From Malaya genurostris (Eukaryota; Arthropoda; Insecta; Diptera; Culicidae), in the NCBI RefSeq assembly GCF_030247185.1, contig NC_080570.1, positions 119,688,689 through 119,752,688 of the forward strand: DNA of 64,000 bases, written 5' to 3'. Below the pieces are notes generated by a model, which ran no database searches, had not been told where the DNA came from, and saw only the letters and a program-made list of their open reading frames with translations. How positions within the stretch are numbered: position 1 is the stretch's first letter; every line of letters starts with the position of its first letter. The translations under genes were made by a program, and so were the position numbers. This document shows positions 1 to 11,397 of this stretch, in pieces.

Positions 1-590
1 CACTTCGTTAACGACCACGATGATTGAACATAAAAAAGAACAAGACCTTCCCGCCACTGAGTGGTTTCTTCACGAAAACTGCAAACTACATAACCATAAT
101 CGGCTTGTCACGTGCAATGCCGGACAGTCCTGGCAAAACACAGCCATTCAATTCACTTTCATATATCGAAACGTGTTAGACTTTCCGGTTCATGGCTGAC
201 TGGCTCGAGAGTCGTTTTTGCGATTGCACCGATCAATTGAACTGGTCCGTGCCTAGGTAATCTCTCCAGTTGCGTCGAGAGCCATCTCCACACAGGTTTC
301 CATCGAAGGTAAAAGTTGCTGGCGGCTCGTCGGGTCTCCTAGCCCGGGAACTTGCAATAGTGGACGTGGATGCGGGTAGCGGACGGGTTTGACGCTGGTA
401 GATTTTTCACTATAGGGCTTGAGAGTTTCACTACAGGCCATGTCCATGTCGGGATGGGAAGGGAAAAACGAAACTTCCCAACGTGTTGTGTACTTGAATG
501 GAAGTGATTTCCAATCGTGGTTGTTGACTTTGAACGGTGCTAAGGCGGATATAGGCATTATTCGGCCCGATTTGTCATTTCCATACAAAC
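1..590. other. Unassigned sequence at window start
   Basis: No gene is recognised. The stretch is less AT-rich than its surroundings, and a 111-codon minus-strand frame (253-588) is open, but its translation matches no family I know and there is no convincing splice site or start context. It may be part of an exon, a decayed repeat or simply a GC-richer segment with few stops. Confidence 0.3.
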
Positions 591-639
591 GCTAAGAAAG
601 TTTCTGGGGCTTCGAAATCCGATGCTTAACTATCTCTTT

Positions 640-755
640 GACATCTCCAGTTGTTGTAAGTTCGAGTCCCGATCTGGGGGGATTCTTTGTGTCCGTGGAT
701 CGTAATTATCATGCACACAGTTACGAATCGATTGAGCACCAGAAGATCAAGTTTC
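640..755 (+). repeat. Diverged tRNA-derived SINE-like fragment
   Basis: This segment contains a box B-like word (GTTCGAGTCCC) followed by GATTCTTTGTGTC, a GGATC word and a pyrimidine/purine stretch ending near ACGAATCG. The same order of words occurs in the better preserved SINE copies at 38552-38764 (+) and 58325-58526 (-). The box A half is weak, so this is probably an old, 5'-eroded copy. Confidence 0.45.
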
Positions 756-1265
756 ACTGCGGAATGTAGTACTCTGACTTCACTCAACAGATTCTGCTAT
801 CAAAGTAGGAATTTTTAATTATTTTACTTTACTTTTCGTCTTACACTCGCCAGTGCATAACAGTTCATGTTGAACTATTCAGCCACCTAGCAGTTCAACA
901 AGAAGAAATGCCTTGCCAATTGAAGTTCAATCGTGTAAGGAAAAGTGCTGAATGAGTTGCATTCGAGAAGCAATTTCGTTCGCTTTGAGCAAGAGAAGTA
1001 ATATTTTTCAAGTGGTTTCTGCATGATTTTGCATCATCTCTTACCATCGGGGCTTGCGGGGGTGACGAGAAGTCCAGAGAAGAGTAGATTTTACTTTCGC
1101 TTTGGTTTGAAAATTGCGACGAGCGATACGTTGATGACGATTAATGCTCAAAATCGAACATCTGGGAAAAGAAAATTAATTGTTCGAATGGAGAGTGCTT
1201 CCAAGCTTTAAGGCTGGGTCAGCAATTTGAAACATGTTCTGAATGAAAGGGAATGTAAAAAACCT
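756..1265. other. AT-rich sequence, nothing recognised
   Basis: No coding signal, tandem repeat or recognisable mobile element is visible. The short open frame at 1023-1211 has no family resemblance. Confidence 0.4.
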
Positions 1266-1406
1266 GTTCTAATCCACCTAGTGGAGAGTTGATGTCTTTC
1301 TCATACTCCTCAAATTCTTATACATATTACTGTGAAGTTCCTATAAATACTTTTCAATATGTTTTGAACAAAACCAAGAGAGACTTTTTGTCAGGCAACT
1401 AATATA
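1266..1406 (-). repeat. Fragment of CCACTAGG-family repeat
   Basis: The segment starts with the family's terminal block on the minus strand (TCTAATCCACCTAGTGG) and continues with a TCTTTCTCATA word. It ends in a 25-bp sequence (1382-1406) that recurs with one extra T at 5118-5143. Only the first part of the family consensus is present, suggesting that the copy was interrupted or truncated. Confidence 0.45.
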
Positions 1407-2100
<694 letters not shown>

Positions 2101-3197
2101 CAGTTCGGTTTTACATCTCATCCAAGTCAGTCGATAAAACAAAACCGCTTACGTTCGGGACAGAAGAAACCAAGTACAGTATTGTGTAGTGAACAACAGA
2201 ACGACCTCGAAATGAGTGAGCCAAACGAACAAAAGCTACCGCCGGTACGAAAGAATACAATTATTGTTGACTTCAGGCAGCAAATGCATCTTGACATTAA
2301 ACGTGTGCATTTACTTCAATGCAATAAGACAAATAAAGTTGTTTACATCCAGTTTTATAAAGAGTTGGATGCATTTCAATTCGCAAAAGACAATAACAAT
2401 GTGCACTATGTGGAGCACGAGAACATTAAGTACAACATTCCAGTATATATGGATGATAGTGCTATAGAGGTGCGTGTGCATGATCTACCCTCGAGCGTCA
2501 TCGATCCTTATATTCGCAAAACTATGTCCCAATACGGAGCGATTCTCTCTATCGAAAAAGAAAAATGGAAGAATTTTTTCCCCGGTATTCTAAATGGCGT
2601 ACATTTGTTACGCATGCCCTATACCTTCTTATGTGACATTCGGTCAGGATACAAGAATACCGTGCAAATCACTGGTTACCTATGACAATCAGATGGCCAC
2701 ATGTCAATATTGCTAAAAAGCTGTTCACCACGGCAAGCCATGTGATAAACCGGACAAGGAGACAACTATACCAAAGGACAACGGTGCTTCCTCTACATCA
2801 ACCCCAAGCAACCCCAGTACACCTGTGACAGTTACCAACAACAGTGAAGCAATCTCTTCAACGAAACCATCCAACGTAACCCCTATAGAACAAAGTACAC
2901 CAGCTGCAATTAACAGCTTACCATCTAACCCACCAGCAACAGCAAACAATGTACAACAAGGCGCATCTACAGCAACTATCAACGAAATCAACAACAATAC
3001 CACGGCAATGGATGACGAGTCGAACCACGGACAAACTGCCCCTCAATTCTCGCAGGAGGAAAATGGAAGCTCCTCTCTTCCTAGAAAAAGGGTGACGACG
3101 AGATCCAATACAAAAAAAAATTTATCTAAAAACTCAGCTAAATCGGCCACGTGAAGCAAATAGGCCTGAATAAAATATCTTTTAAATAAAAAAAAAA
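2101..3197 (+). mobile_element. ORF1-only LINE-type element (half-LINE), copy 1
   Basis: The element begins CAGTTCGG directly after the TAA tract and ends in an A-rich tail at 3188-3197. It contains one ORF1-like reading frame (2212-3154) and no endonuclease or reverse transcriptase. Its 5' terminus (CAGTTCG followed by CATCTCATCC) is shared with the minus-strand copy at 7030-7588, so the 5' end looks genuine. Its 3' terminus (TCGGCCACGT, AAGCAAAT, GCCT, AATAAAA in order) matches the 3' terminus of the RNase H-bearing LINE at 29747-29790. This fits a non-autonomous element using that LINE's machinery, or an ORF2-deleted relative. Confidence 0.6.
2212..3154 (+). pseudogene. LINE ORF1-like nucleic-acid-binding protein, decayed
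   Basis: The ATG at 2212 opens a frame whose first half contains the blocks YIQFYKELDAFQFA, MSQYGAILSIE and NFFPGILNGV, which recur in mosquito LINE ORF1 proteins and, diverged, in the copy at 7052-7480. A one-base frameshift occurs before about 2672. After it the new frame contains TYDNQMATCQYC, an in-frame TAA at about 2714, then KAVHHGKPC, which together form a CCHC-type knuckle. A Thr/Ser/Asn/Pro-rich tail runs to the stop at 3152-3154, which lies inside the shared 3' terminal block. The protein would bind element RNA. This copy is broken by one frameshift and one nonsense codon. Confidence 0.6.
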
Positions 3198-3361
3198 TTA
3201 TAATAATAATAATAACAATATATAATACAATGCAACATAATTCAATTCAATATATAACAAATAATGCAACAAACAACAGAACCACATGTTGCAACATACT
3301 ATGATAAATATTGCACTTTAGGATGGGCTTTAACTTATATGCAATTTCGCACCCTCTCATT
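3198..3361. other. TAA tail and AT-rich flank
   Basis: A short TAA/ACAATA tract followed by AT-rich sequence of the ATACAATGCAACATAA type. Its last part (3343 onward, ATTTCGCACCCTCTCATT) is the left half of an older repeat that is uninterrupted at 49111-49160. Confidence 0.5.
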
Positions 3362-3372
3362 CTGCTACTAAC
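3362..3372. repeat. Target-site duplication of the RTE-like element (3' side)
   Basis: CTGCTACTAAC is repeated exactly at 4994-5004. The two copies bracket the reverse transcriptase fragment. The related sequence at 49130-49140 carries this word once (TTGCTACTAAC), as expected for an unoccupied site. Confidence 0.85.
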
Positions 3373-4993
3373 TCACCTTACCTAACAGCTTTAGGCCTGG
3401 GGTGTCCTTTGCTGTATCAAGCATACGTCTCCACATAACTCGGTCCATGGCTGCTCGTCGCCAGCCACTCAAGGCACGGATGCTTCTGAGATCACCCTCC
3501 ACTTGATCGATCCACGTTGCTCGCTGCGCTCCTCTTCTTCTTGTACCAGTCGGATTAGATTCAAGAACCATTTTCACTGGGCTGTCGTCCGACATCCTTA
3601 TGACATGCCCAGCCCATCGTAGACGTCCGATTTTAGCTGTCCGTACGATGAGTGGTTCTCCTAGCAGCTGTTGCAATCCGTGATTCATACGCCGTCTCCA
3701 CGTTCCGTCTTCCATCTGCACTCCGCCATAGATGGTCCTCAGTACCTTTCTTTCGAAAACAATGAGGGCGCGTTGGTCCTCTGCCAACATAGTTCAGGTC
3801 TCGTGGCCATAGAGAACAACCGGTCTAATAAGCGTTTTGTAGATGGTCAATTTCGTGCGGTGGCGTACTTTTCTCGATCGAAGGGTTTTTGAGAGTCCAA
3901 AGTACGCACGATTCCCTGCCAAAATATGTCTATGAATTCCTCTGCTGGTGTCATTATCGGCGGTCACCAGTGAGCCCAAATACACAAACTCGTCAACCAC
4001 CTCGATATCGTCACCGTCTATCAATATTCGTGGTGGGAGGCGTAGTGTTTCTTCTCTAGAGCCTCTTCCTCTCATGTATTTTGTTTTCGACGCATTTATT
4101 GCCAGTCCAATACGCCTAGCTTCAGTTTTCAGTCCGATGTAGGTTTCCGTCATCTTCTCAAGGTTACGTGTCACAATATCAATATCGTCAGCGAAGCCAA
4201 AAAGTTGTACGGACTTTCGGAAGATCGTGCCACTCGTGTCGATTCTCGCTCTTCGAATCACACCTTCCAGGGCAATATTGAACCAGATACAAGAAAGTCC
4301 ATCACCTTGACGTAGCCCTCTCCGAGATTCGAAAGGACTCGAGAGCGTCCCAGATACTCGGACGTAGCACATCACTCTATCTACCGTTGCTTTGACCAAT
4401 CGCGTCAGTTTATCCGGGAAACCGTATTCGTGCATTATCTGCCATAGCTGTTCTCAATCGATTGTGTCGTATGCCGCTTTGAAGTCAATGAATAGGTGAT
4501 GCGTGGGTACGTTGTATTCACGACACTTCTGGAGTATTTGTCTTATCGCGAATATGTGATCCGTAGTGGCGCGGGCTCCAGTAAATCCCGCTTGGTACGG
4601 CCCTACGAATTCCTTAGCTATTGGTGATAGACGACGGCAAAGGATTTGGGAGAGTACCTTGTAGGCGGCGTTCAGCAATGTGATTGCGCGGTAATTGCAA
4701 CAATCTAGCTTATCGCCTTTTTTGTAGACGGGACATACCACTCCATCCACCCATTCCTGCGGTAGAATCTCCTCCTCCCAAATCCTAGAAATCATCCAGT
4801 GCAGCGCTCTAGCCAGTGCCTCTCCTCCATGTTTGAGCAGCTCACCTGGCAACTGATCATTGCCCGCGGCTTTGTTGTTCCTCAGCTTGCCGATCTCCTC
4901 ACTTATCTCCGACAGATCAGAGGCTGGGAATCTGTTGTCGGCTGAGCGTGCACCCAGATTGATTCCTGTATCGTTCAGATGCTCGTCATAGTA
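3368..4993 (-). pseudogene. Reverse transcriptase (RTE-like), two in-frame stops
   Basis: Reading from 4993 downward, one frame is maintained to the stop at 3368-3370. Recognisable RT blocks are NNKAAGNDQLPGELLKHGG, CNYRAITLLNAAYK, GFTGARATTDHIF, LFIDFKAAYDTID, RRGLRQGDGLSC and the catalytic FGFADDIDIV. The C-terminal region has RLRWAGHVIRM and RRRGAQRATWIDQVE. Two in-frame TGA codons interrupt it: one after YDTID (about 4450, probably from CGA) and one after YGHET (about 3794, probably from TGG). No frameshift is needed, so the copy is fairly young. The N-terminal endonuclease is absent. Confidence 0.8.
3373..4993 (-). mobile_element. 5'-truncated non-LTR retrotransposon, RTE-like
   Basis: A 1621-bp insertion bounded by an exact 11-bp duplication. 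On the minus strand it encodes only the downstream part of a LINE polyprotein (reverse transcriptase and C-terminal region). The 5' half, including the endonuclease, is missing, as is usual when target-primed reverse transcription stops early. The 3' end falls almost immediately after the coding region (GGTAAGGTGA), which fits the very short 3' UTR typical of RTE-type elements. The clade assignment rests on motif style only. Confidence 0.75.
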
Positions 4994-5004
4994 CTGCTAC
5001 TAAC
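4994..5004. repeat. Target-site duplication of the RTE-like element (5' side)
   Basis: Second copy of CTGCTACTAAC. The sequence that continues from here (GCAGAAGGCGATAGCACCCA) is the right half of the repeat seen uninterrupted at 49111-49160. Confidence 0.85.
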
Positions 5005-5143
5005 GCAGAAGGCGATAGCACCCAGCCGACGCCGTTCCATTGATCAAATGTCATCAAGGACGCTCGGGGAGGCATGAGATAGGAACTTGTGAGGACTTAG
5101 TTATCTCACAATTTGATGACTTTTTTGTCAGGCAACTAATATA
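5005..5143. other. Right half of an interrupted older repeat
   Basis: It starts with GCAGAAGGCGATAGCACCCA, which continues the sequence interrupted at 3372, and ends with the 26-bp direct repeat at 5118-5143 whose partner is at 1382-1406. No coding potential is seen. Confidence 0.45.
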
Positions 5144-6602
5144 ACCTAAAAACTGAAACAGTCTTGCATTTCTTCACAGAAATGTAAAAGAATAGTTGGA
5201 GAAACCGTCTCTTGATCGGAGCTCAAGAGACCTTTAGTGCTATATACCATTCGACTCAGCTCGATGAGATAGGTTTACCACTCAATTTTCTAAGATATGG
5301 CAGAATCGATTTTAAGAAACTTGTATTAATCCACCTTGTGGTGTAATGGTACCTTTCTCATTAACATTTCACGAGAAACCAATGCATGTTTCATATTGTA
5401 CGTTAGAATGATTGTTTCCGGTACCGGAATCCGCAGACTGTCACAATTGCAGTAAGTTTTTACGGCAATTAAATAGCCAGCCTTACTAGTTCGAATAGTT
5501 TTACAATTTGCTTCGAAAATTTCGTACCATTTTTGTGCCGTCAATTATATGAAGGTTGTACATTTTTATTCTGGAAGTCGGATCCGGATGAAATTCAACC
5601 ACATTCAAAAAGAAAAGGAATTTGCTGGCTAGTTTTAAGGAATTTGTTCCATTTTCATTTTGAATATTGATTATAGAGATGAAGTATTTGTTTGAAGTTC
5701 AGTTGTTAAACCAATTAATCGGAAACAGACGAACAAAGCGAAATTCTGAATTTATGTTTTTTTTTTGTATAAGAAATTCAAGCCAAACAGGATATTATTT
5801 TTGAATCAGTTGCATAAAACCTGAACAAAATACTGTTTACAGTATTTTGATATCACTACACCACCGGTACGATGGTCAAATACCGGTACTGCCGGCTGTG
5901 AAAATTTCATATACATCCGAAGCATTGTTCGTAGAGGCGGTATTGTGTTTTCTTCTTCCGCGCTGGTGCATGTACGTACCGCTGCGCTTTATAAGACGGT
6001 TTGAAAATGGTGACACTCATCAACATGGAATTCGATCGGGATGAAATTCAAGAATTTCGTAGGGAATCATAAGACGTTCTACTTGAAACTAATTTGCAAA
6101 AGTAGGAGAGGCCATCGCTGAGAAAAGTGAGCTCGATTTTAGAGTATGTGAACAATATTTCCCATGCTTCCGTAACCGGAAGTCGGGAGCCGCTCTGAAC
6201 TTTGCAACATTCTTCATCTCTTAATTCCGAAACCGAAAGACGGATCCGGATAAAACTTAGGAGTTTTGTATGGGACTATGAGAACTTTTATTTGAATCTA
6301 AGTTTGTTAAAATCGTTATTTGAAATTGAAAATTTTACACTGACCACCCTGTAGTTTCGGAACAGGAAGTCAGATCAAGATGGAATTCAGGAATATATGG
6401 GCCGTTTAATTGAATATAAGTTTGTAAAAATCGGTTGAGCCACCTCCGAGAAACGTTAGTGCAACAGAAACGTTACACACACGGACATTTTGCGTACTCG
6501 ACAAACTGAATCGAATGGTATATGACACTCGGTCATCCGGGCCTCGGTTCAAAAGTCGGTTTTCACAGTGATTGCATAACCTTTCTATATATCAGAAAGG
6601 CA
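5144..6602 (-). repeat. CCACTAGG-family repeat, long copy
   Basis: From about 5325 this is a minus-oriented copy. It opens with ATTAATCCACCTTGTGGTG, passes through several tandem-like internal units (TCGGATCCGGATGAAATTCA, TTTGAATCTAAGTTTGT) and ends at 6540-6602 with TCGGTTTTCACAGTGATTGC and the hairpin word CTTTCTATATATCAGAAAG. The 5144-5324 part contains a plus-oriented fragment of the same family (ATATACCATTCGACTCAGC), so two copies are probably juxtaposed. No protein is encoded. Confidence 0.65.
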
Positions 6603-7029
6603 AAATACTTAAGCTCGTTTCAAAGCTTTTATTGGATTACTGATCATGTTCAAGTCACTTCTGGTTCCGGAGATATAATGGTATAAGTGACGTAACCGAT
6701 TTTCAATTTTCAATTTTCTCAGAGACGGCTGAATCGATTTCAACAAAGTTTGGCTTGCTTGGATGCTATTATTGTTTCATTAAATAGGTTTGAAGTTCAA
6801 ATGGCTGTCACTTACGATTCTGGTGCTATAATGGTATAAGAGACGTAAACGTCAACCCCATTACCGCTCAATCGTACAAACTACCTAACCTATAAATTAT
6901 TTTTTTCATCTGCACAATTATTTCAGAAAGTGACCAATGAGCAAGTTTAAATGTGTTATTGCTGATACTTTTGGTTTGAGGTATGTTTACTTTAGCTGAT
7001 TTTCATTGGTAATCAGCGATTAACAAGGA
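6603..7029. repeat. Degenerate internal units of CCACTAGG-type repeats
   Basis: Units of roughly 100-130 bp share AATGGTATAAGTGACGTAAC and a 'GGTTGAACCGATTTCAACAA' type block. The same units continue at about 8140-8640 on the other side of the ORF1-only element, which therefore appears to have inserted into this older repeat stretch. Confidence 0.45.
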
Positions 7030-7588
7030 TGCCTTCCGCCCCGACCACAAATTACATTAGATTGAATTGCCTTATGCAGTCGCATACGTAATACTCGCAC
7101 GCCATTCCGGATACCGGGGAAACAATTGGATTATGGATGGAAAGAATTTCTTCGTACTGCGACATATTTTTTCGAACAAAATGATTACTGGCCTGGGGGG
7201 AAAGGTCACGTACTTCTGTGGCATCGTCCACTACATATACAGAGATTTTGTATTTAACATTGTCATACTCGACACAGTGCACCTTGTAGTTAACCGAAAC
7301 GAATGCAATTGCACCTCTTTCACGTTTAAACATAATGTACACAGAGTTAGACGCCTTGTTGAATTGAATCTTACTTACATCATTAACGTCTAGATGTATT
7401 CGCTTTTTTAAGCAAGATTTTAATTTCGTTTGCTGCTGATCTAACTTTGTAGCGTTTGAAATCAATACATATCGAATTTGTCCATTTCGCACACTCTATT
7501 GTTTACTACAATGTATTGTCTTCGTTTCTGCAGTCTCGACTGAAAGCAATTTTCGACAGTGTCGGATGAGATGCGCACACGAACTGCC
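7030..7588 (-). mobile_element. ORF1-only LINE-type element, copy 2 (3'-truncated)
   Basis: Minus-strand copy of the element at 2101-3197. It shares the 5' terminus (CAGTTCG, then CATCTCATCC) and the leader before the ORF, but it stops within ORF1 after the region equivalent to NFFPG. The 3' part with the Thr-rich tail and poly-A is missing. Confidence 0.6.
7052..7480 (-). pseudogene. LINE ORF1-like protein fragment
   Basis: The frame contains KKRIHLDVNDV, VYIMFKRERGAIAFV, YKVHCVEYDNVKYKISVYV and FVRKNMSQYEEILSI, aligning block by block with the ORF1 at 2212-3154 (for example VHYVEHENIKYNIPVYM and IRKTMSQYGAILSIE). The frame shifts near the position equivalent to KNFFPG, and the remaining residues are out of register. 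The protein would be non-functional. Confidence 0.6.
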
Positions 7589-8651
7589 TCACAGAATTTT
7601 AAATGTGTATATTGAACGTCACAATACAGAAACGTATTTCGGAATGTTGTTTACATCAGTATATCAGTTTTATGATAACATATACCATCTTCTAAAAAGC
7701 TGATTATTCAATAATCTACAGAGCATCGCATCGACAATAGTCAGAAATGTTCCATTTTTTCTATATTGAGCCGCTTTACGCTAACTGAAAATCTCAAAAA
7801 TTATCAAAACCCAAGTACTATTAATTCACTCATCAACAAAGTATCAAATTGCAAGTGCTAAACATTTAGCATTTGTTTTTCATTTCAACCTCGCACTGAA
7901 AATTTTCAGAAATGTTCATTTTATGTTCATCGGCGAATTCATTCATCATGAAATCTGTAGAAGGTTGAGATATAGCGGTTTTGAAAATTCATTTCCCAAA
8001 AATCATCTGTTCGAGAATCGCTAGTGAACTTTTCACAATTTATTTTTGTCATGTGAGATCATTTTGCCTTTCTCCATAGAACGTTAAAAGAATTTCTAAA
8101 AAAAAAACCGACACTTTTAAACGATTATTTTACCGCTCAATTTTCTCGGAGATGGTTGAACCGATTTCAACAAGCTTGGGTTCGCCAAAAAGTTGCTTTT
8201 AATTCATTGATCGAGTTCGAAGATCAAATGGCTGTGACTTTTGGTTCCGGAGATAAAATGGTATAAGTGACATAACCGACAAAACGCGTTGTTTTTTACT
8301 GCTACCGACTAACCGCACATTTTTCATAGACGGAATTTTCTGGAAGATGACTTAACGAATTTCGATCAACTTAGGCTTATTGAAAATTTAGAAGGGTTAT
8401 GGCGAACATTTTCGGTTCAAGGGATGTAATCTTATATGTGACGTAACCGACAAATCCCAGTGTTTGTCAATTCAATAAAATTTCGTGGAGGTGAAAGAAT
8501 CGATCTCGAAAGACTTAGCCTCGCTTGAAAGTTACTTTTGGGTTGTTTGATACGCTCATGATACTACTAATGGCCGAGGATAGAATCTTACAAATGTTTT
8601 AATGAGACTATTTAAATGAAAATTATCACACCACTAGGTGGATTATGAAGA
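7589..8651. repeat. AT-rich sequence passing into degenerate repeat units
   Basis: 7589-8100 shows no recognisable feature. From about 8140 the GAGATGGTTGAACCGATTTC and AATGGTATAAGTGACATAAC blocks return, matching 6603-6900. It ends at 8628-8645 with CACCACTAGGTGGATTA, the terminal block of the CCACTAGG family in plus orientation. Confidence 0.4.
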
Positions 8652-8985
8652 GGTTTTGCCTTTCTCATATAGAAAGGCTATACAATCACTGTGAAAATTA
8701 ACTTTTGAACCGAAATGTGGAAATGTCATATACCATTCTGCTCAGCTCGACGAACTGAGCAAATGGCGTATGAATGTAACGAAAATATGCACTCAATTTC
8801 TAAACCGATTTTCACAAATTTAGATTCAAATGAAAGGTTTTAAGATGCCATAAGAATATTCCAATTTTCATTCGAATTAAACCTCTGGTTCCGGAGGTAG
8901 GGTGCTTAGTGTAAAAATGTCAATTCCAAAAACATTTTTTTCATAAACTACCTCTTTATATTGGCTAGTGATTTTCTCTAGTTTG
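8652..8985 (+). repeat. CCACTAGG-family repeat, start of a second copy
   Basis: It begins TTTTGCCTTTCTCATATAGAAAGGC immediately after the terminal block of the preceding copy, giving a head-to-tail junction. It continues with the CATATACCATTCTGCTCAGC and AAATGAAAGGTTTTAAG internal blocks and then fades. The opposite terminus is missing, so this is a partial copy. Confidence 0.6.
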
Positions 8986-11397
8986 TAGACCATGAGAGTC
9001 TTTAACCAAATAAACCAACGTCAAAAATCGCATAACAAGTCGCATAAAAAACCGCACAAAAAGAGAATTGAGTGTACAGTAATTTGCGGTCATTCTGGCT
9101 AAAAGCTATTTTCATGACAGGAATCGATTCCACATATTTTTTTGCATAAGAAATATTTGCTTGAATTTCTATGAAAGTTTTGAGTAAAAACGCGTTTCTG
9201 ATCATTTTTACCCACTCTGCAATAGCTCAATATTTTGAAGAAAACACCTCCTATCTTCACACTAAACCTCAAAATTTAACATATTTGAAGAAAAAATCTC
9301 ACTTTATAGTTGTGTCCTATTTATTATTGTAATTATAGCAATAAAACGTAGAACACAAATTTAAACAAAACTTTTCAAAGTACAACCGCCATCAATTGGT
9401 ATTCAGATTGGAACAAACACCAAACGATCAGAGGAGGCCGTGCACCAATTGACAAGTAAAACTTTTCATTTTCACAGTTGGTCGATTGAGAACCGCCCCG
9501 CGCTTTACCGTAGTTGTCACCGACAAAAAAAGCCCAGATAGGGATGTGAACCAATCAAATATTTGCTATTTAAAGAAAGCCAGAAAGTAATACTCGCGCG
9601 TACCAGACACTTTGTTTGTCCGTGATTCGGGACGGTCACCCGCGCGGGACTCCGCTTGCGGGTCTGCGGTCGGATTCATTACCATTCGACACATGGTTCA
9701 GTTCTTTTTTCTTTTTATCTATCGGTTTTGCTTTCTTCGTGGTGAAGAAGAAACCGAGACTCCTCCAGCAGTGAAGCTTTCTTTTCGCCAGTCCGCTCGA
9801 TCCGTACGAGGCGTGCATGAGTAATGCGACCGATCACCGGGCGACCGGCGGACGGGCGAAGATGAGGCCGATGATGAATAACTGTCTGGTGGTGGTCAGT
9901 CAGTTTAAATAGCACAACAAATGCCGTCGGTTTACCAATGGAACTCCATATGCCTACTTGGCTACCGAATACACCGATATTTCTGTGGAATGATGAGGAA
10001 ACCAAAAATGGGTCAGTTCGGCAACCGTAAACAAGCGAATAATGCCCGGATCGGTTCACTCACTGCCCGGGAACCGATCCATGGGAAGGAAGCGTTAGCA
10101 AATTTATGCACTTGTTTTTGCACTATTTAACAATGATAAATTGATTGAAAATAGGACCACTGTAAGGGGTTTGACTTATTTCTTCAAGATTGATGATCCG
10201 GTTCCAGCAAACGGGAGCCGTTCTGTGAAGTGTTGGAATGTTGATCGAAAGCTTCGGTTTGTTTTTTCATGGGTCGTATCGTGTTCGGCATTAGGATCTC
10301 AAATGGGGTTATAATGCTATTATAAAGCCATTCCCAATAGGATACACCTTCTTATCGTGATTGTTTCGTGATAAGTTTAAGGCAATGGAAATGTTTTCAA
10401 ACTGATTACGCATCTCCAAGACACGGAAATGCCAGTTTTTTTATGTGATCTCTTCAGGTGATAAACAAGACAAATAACCATATTTTTCACTTCGCACCTG
10501 AAGCTGAATGCTAATTTGCCGAAGACGCGTGATTCGTTTTTATTTTACTTTCAATCAAATTTTCCCATTGAGGAACGCAACAGAATTTGCATACAATTGA
10601 ACAGTAACTGACAAATTAACTGTGTCACTCCGACTGAGAGTACAAAACTTTCAATTTTACCGACAGAAAAAAAAGAAACTGACCGACGAATGGATGATTG
10701 ATGCGAATAGATAACAACTAGGGCTTTCGCAAAGAGCATTCAAAGGCTAACACTGGATAGAAAATCTATATGGGCTTGAAAAATTTCGAGGTCAACAATA
10801 ATGTGTTAATTATTACTACAGCATGAAACGGTTTCTTATTTTGAATATATCCATATACCGAACCGATTCATCAGAAAAGAAATTGAAATTATGACCAAAT
10901 AAAACATATACAAATAAAACAATCACCACGAAATTTGTGGTAAAAACTATCAACGCCAATAAATCTAAAATGACTCGGACTCTGGTGCAAAGAGGAATAA
11001 ACGTCGATGAGTGTGCATAGTTGTGACTGTTGTTAGCGATAGGAGGCCACACAGCAAGTAAGAATAAAGAGCGTGCATTTTGAGGGCTTCATTTTACCGA
11101 TTTGTTTCTGATATGTGGTTCTACCGTTTCAAAGGTGTTCACTGGTAGAGCAATTCCACGGTTAGAGAAAATTTCTAGTTCACATCAAACATCTTGTGTA
11201 TTTTCTGTTTAAAATTTTCAGAAATGGGACGAACTGGTAGCAGTTCATTTGCTTATCAAAAAAATTATTCGATTACTGTGTTCGAATTGAAAGTGGAATC
11301 AGGTTTGATACCAAAGATACAAGAGCACAAATTACACAATACAATATAAAATTTAGAAACGTGAAATAAGATACGTAAGATCTGAGAGAGTGAGAAG
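8986..11397. other. Mostly unique upstream sequence with a GC-richer island
   Basis: The interval lacks recognisable transposon proteins. 9480-10090 is clearly richer in GC than its surroundings and is open in several frames at once (9612-9824 +, 9715-10059 -, 9921-10130 +), which indicates low stop density more than a gene. It could be a regulatory or 5' exon region of the downstream corin-like gene. The remainder is AT-rich with nothing recognised. Confidence 0.35.
9566..9577 (+). promoter_or_regulatory. Candidate TATA element
   Basis: GCTATTTAAAGA lies at the left edge of the GC-richer island, about 30-40 bp before CGCGCGTACCAGACAC. Position and composition fit a core promoter, but no initiator motif or downstream gene model supports it. 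Very tentative. Confidence 0.15.
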
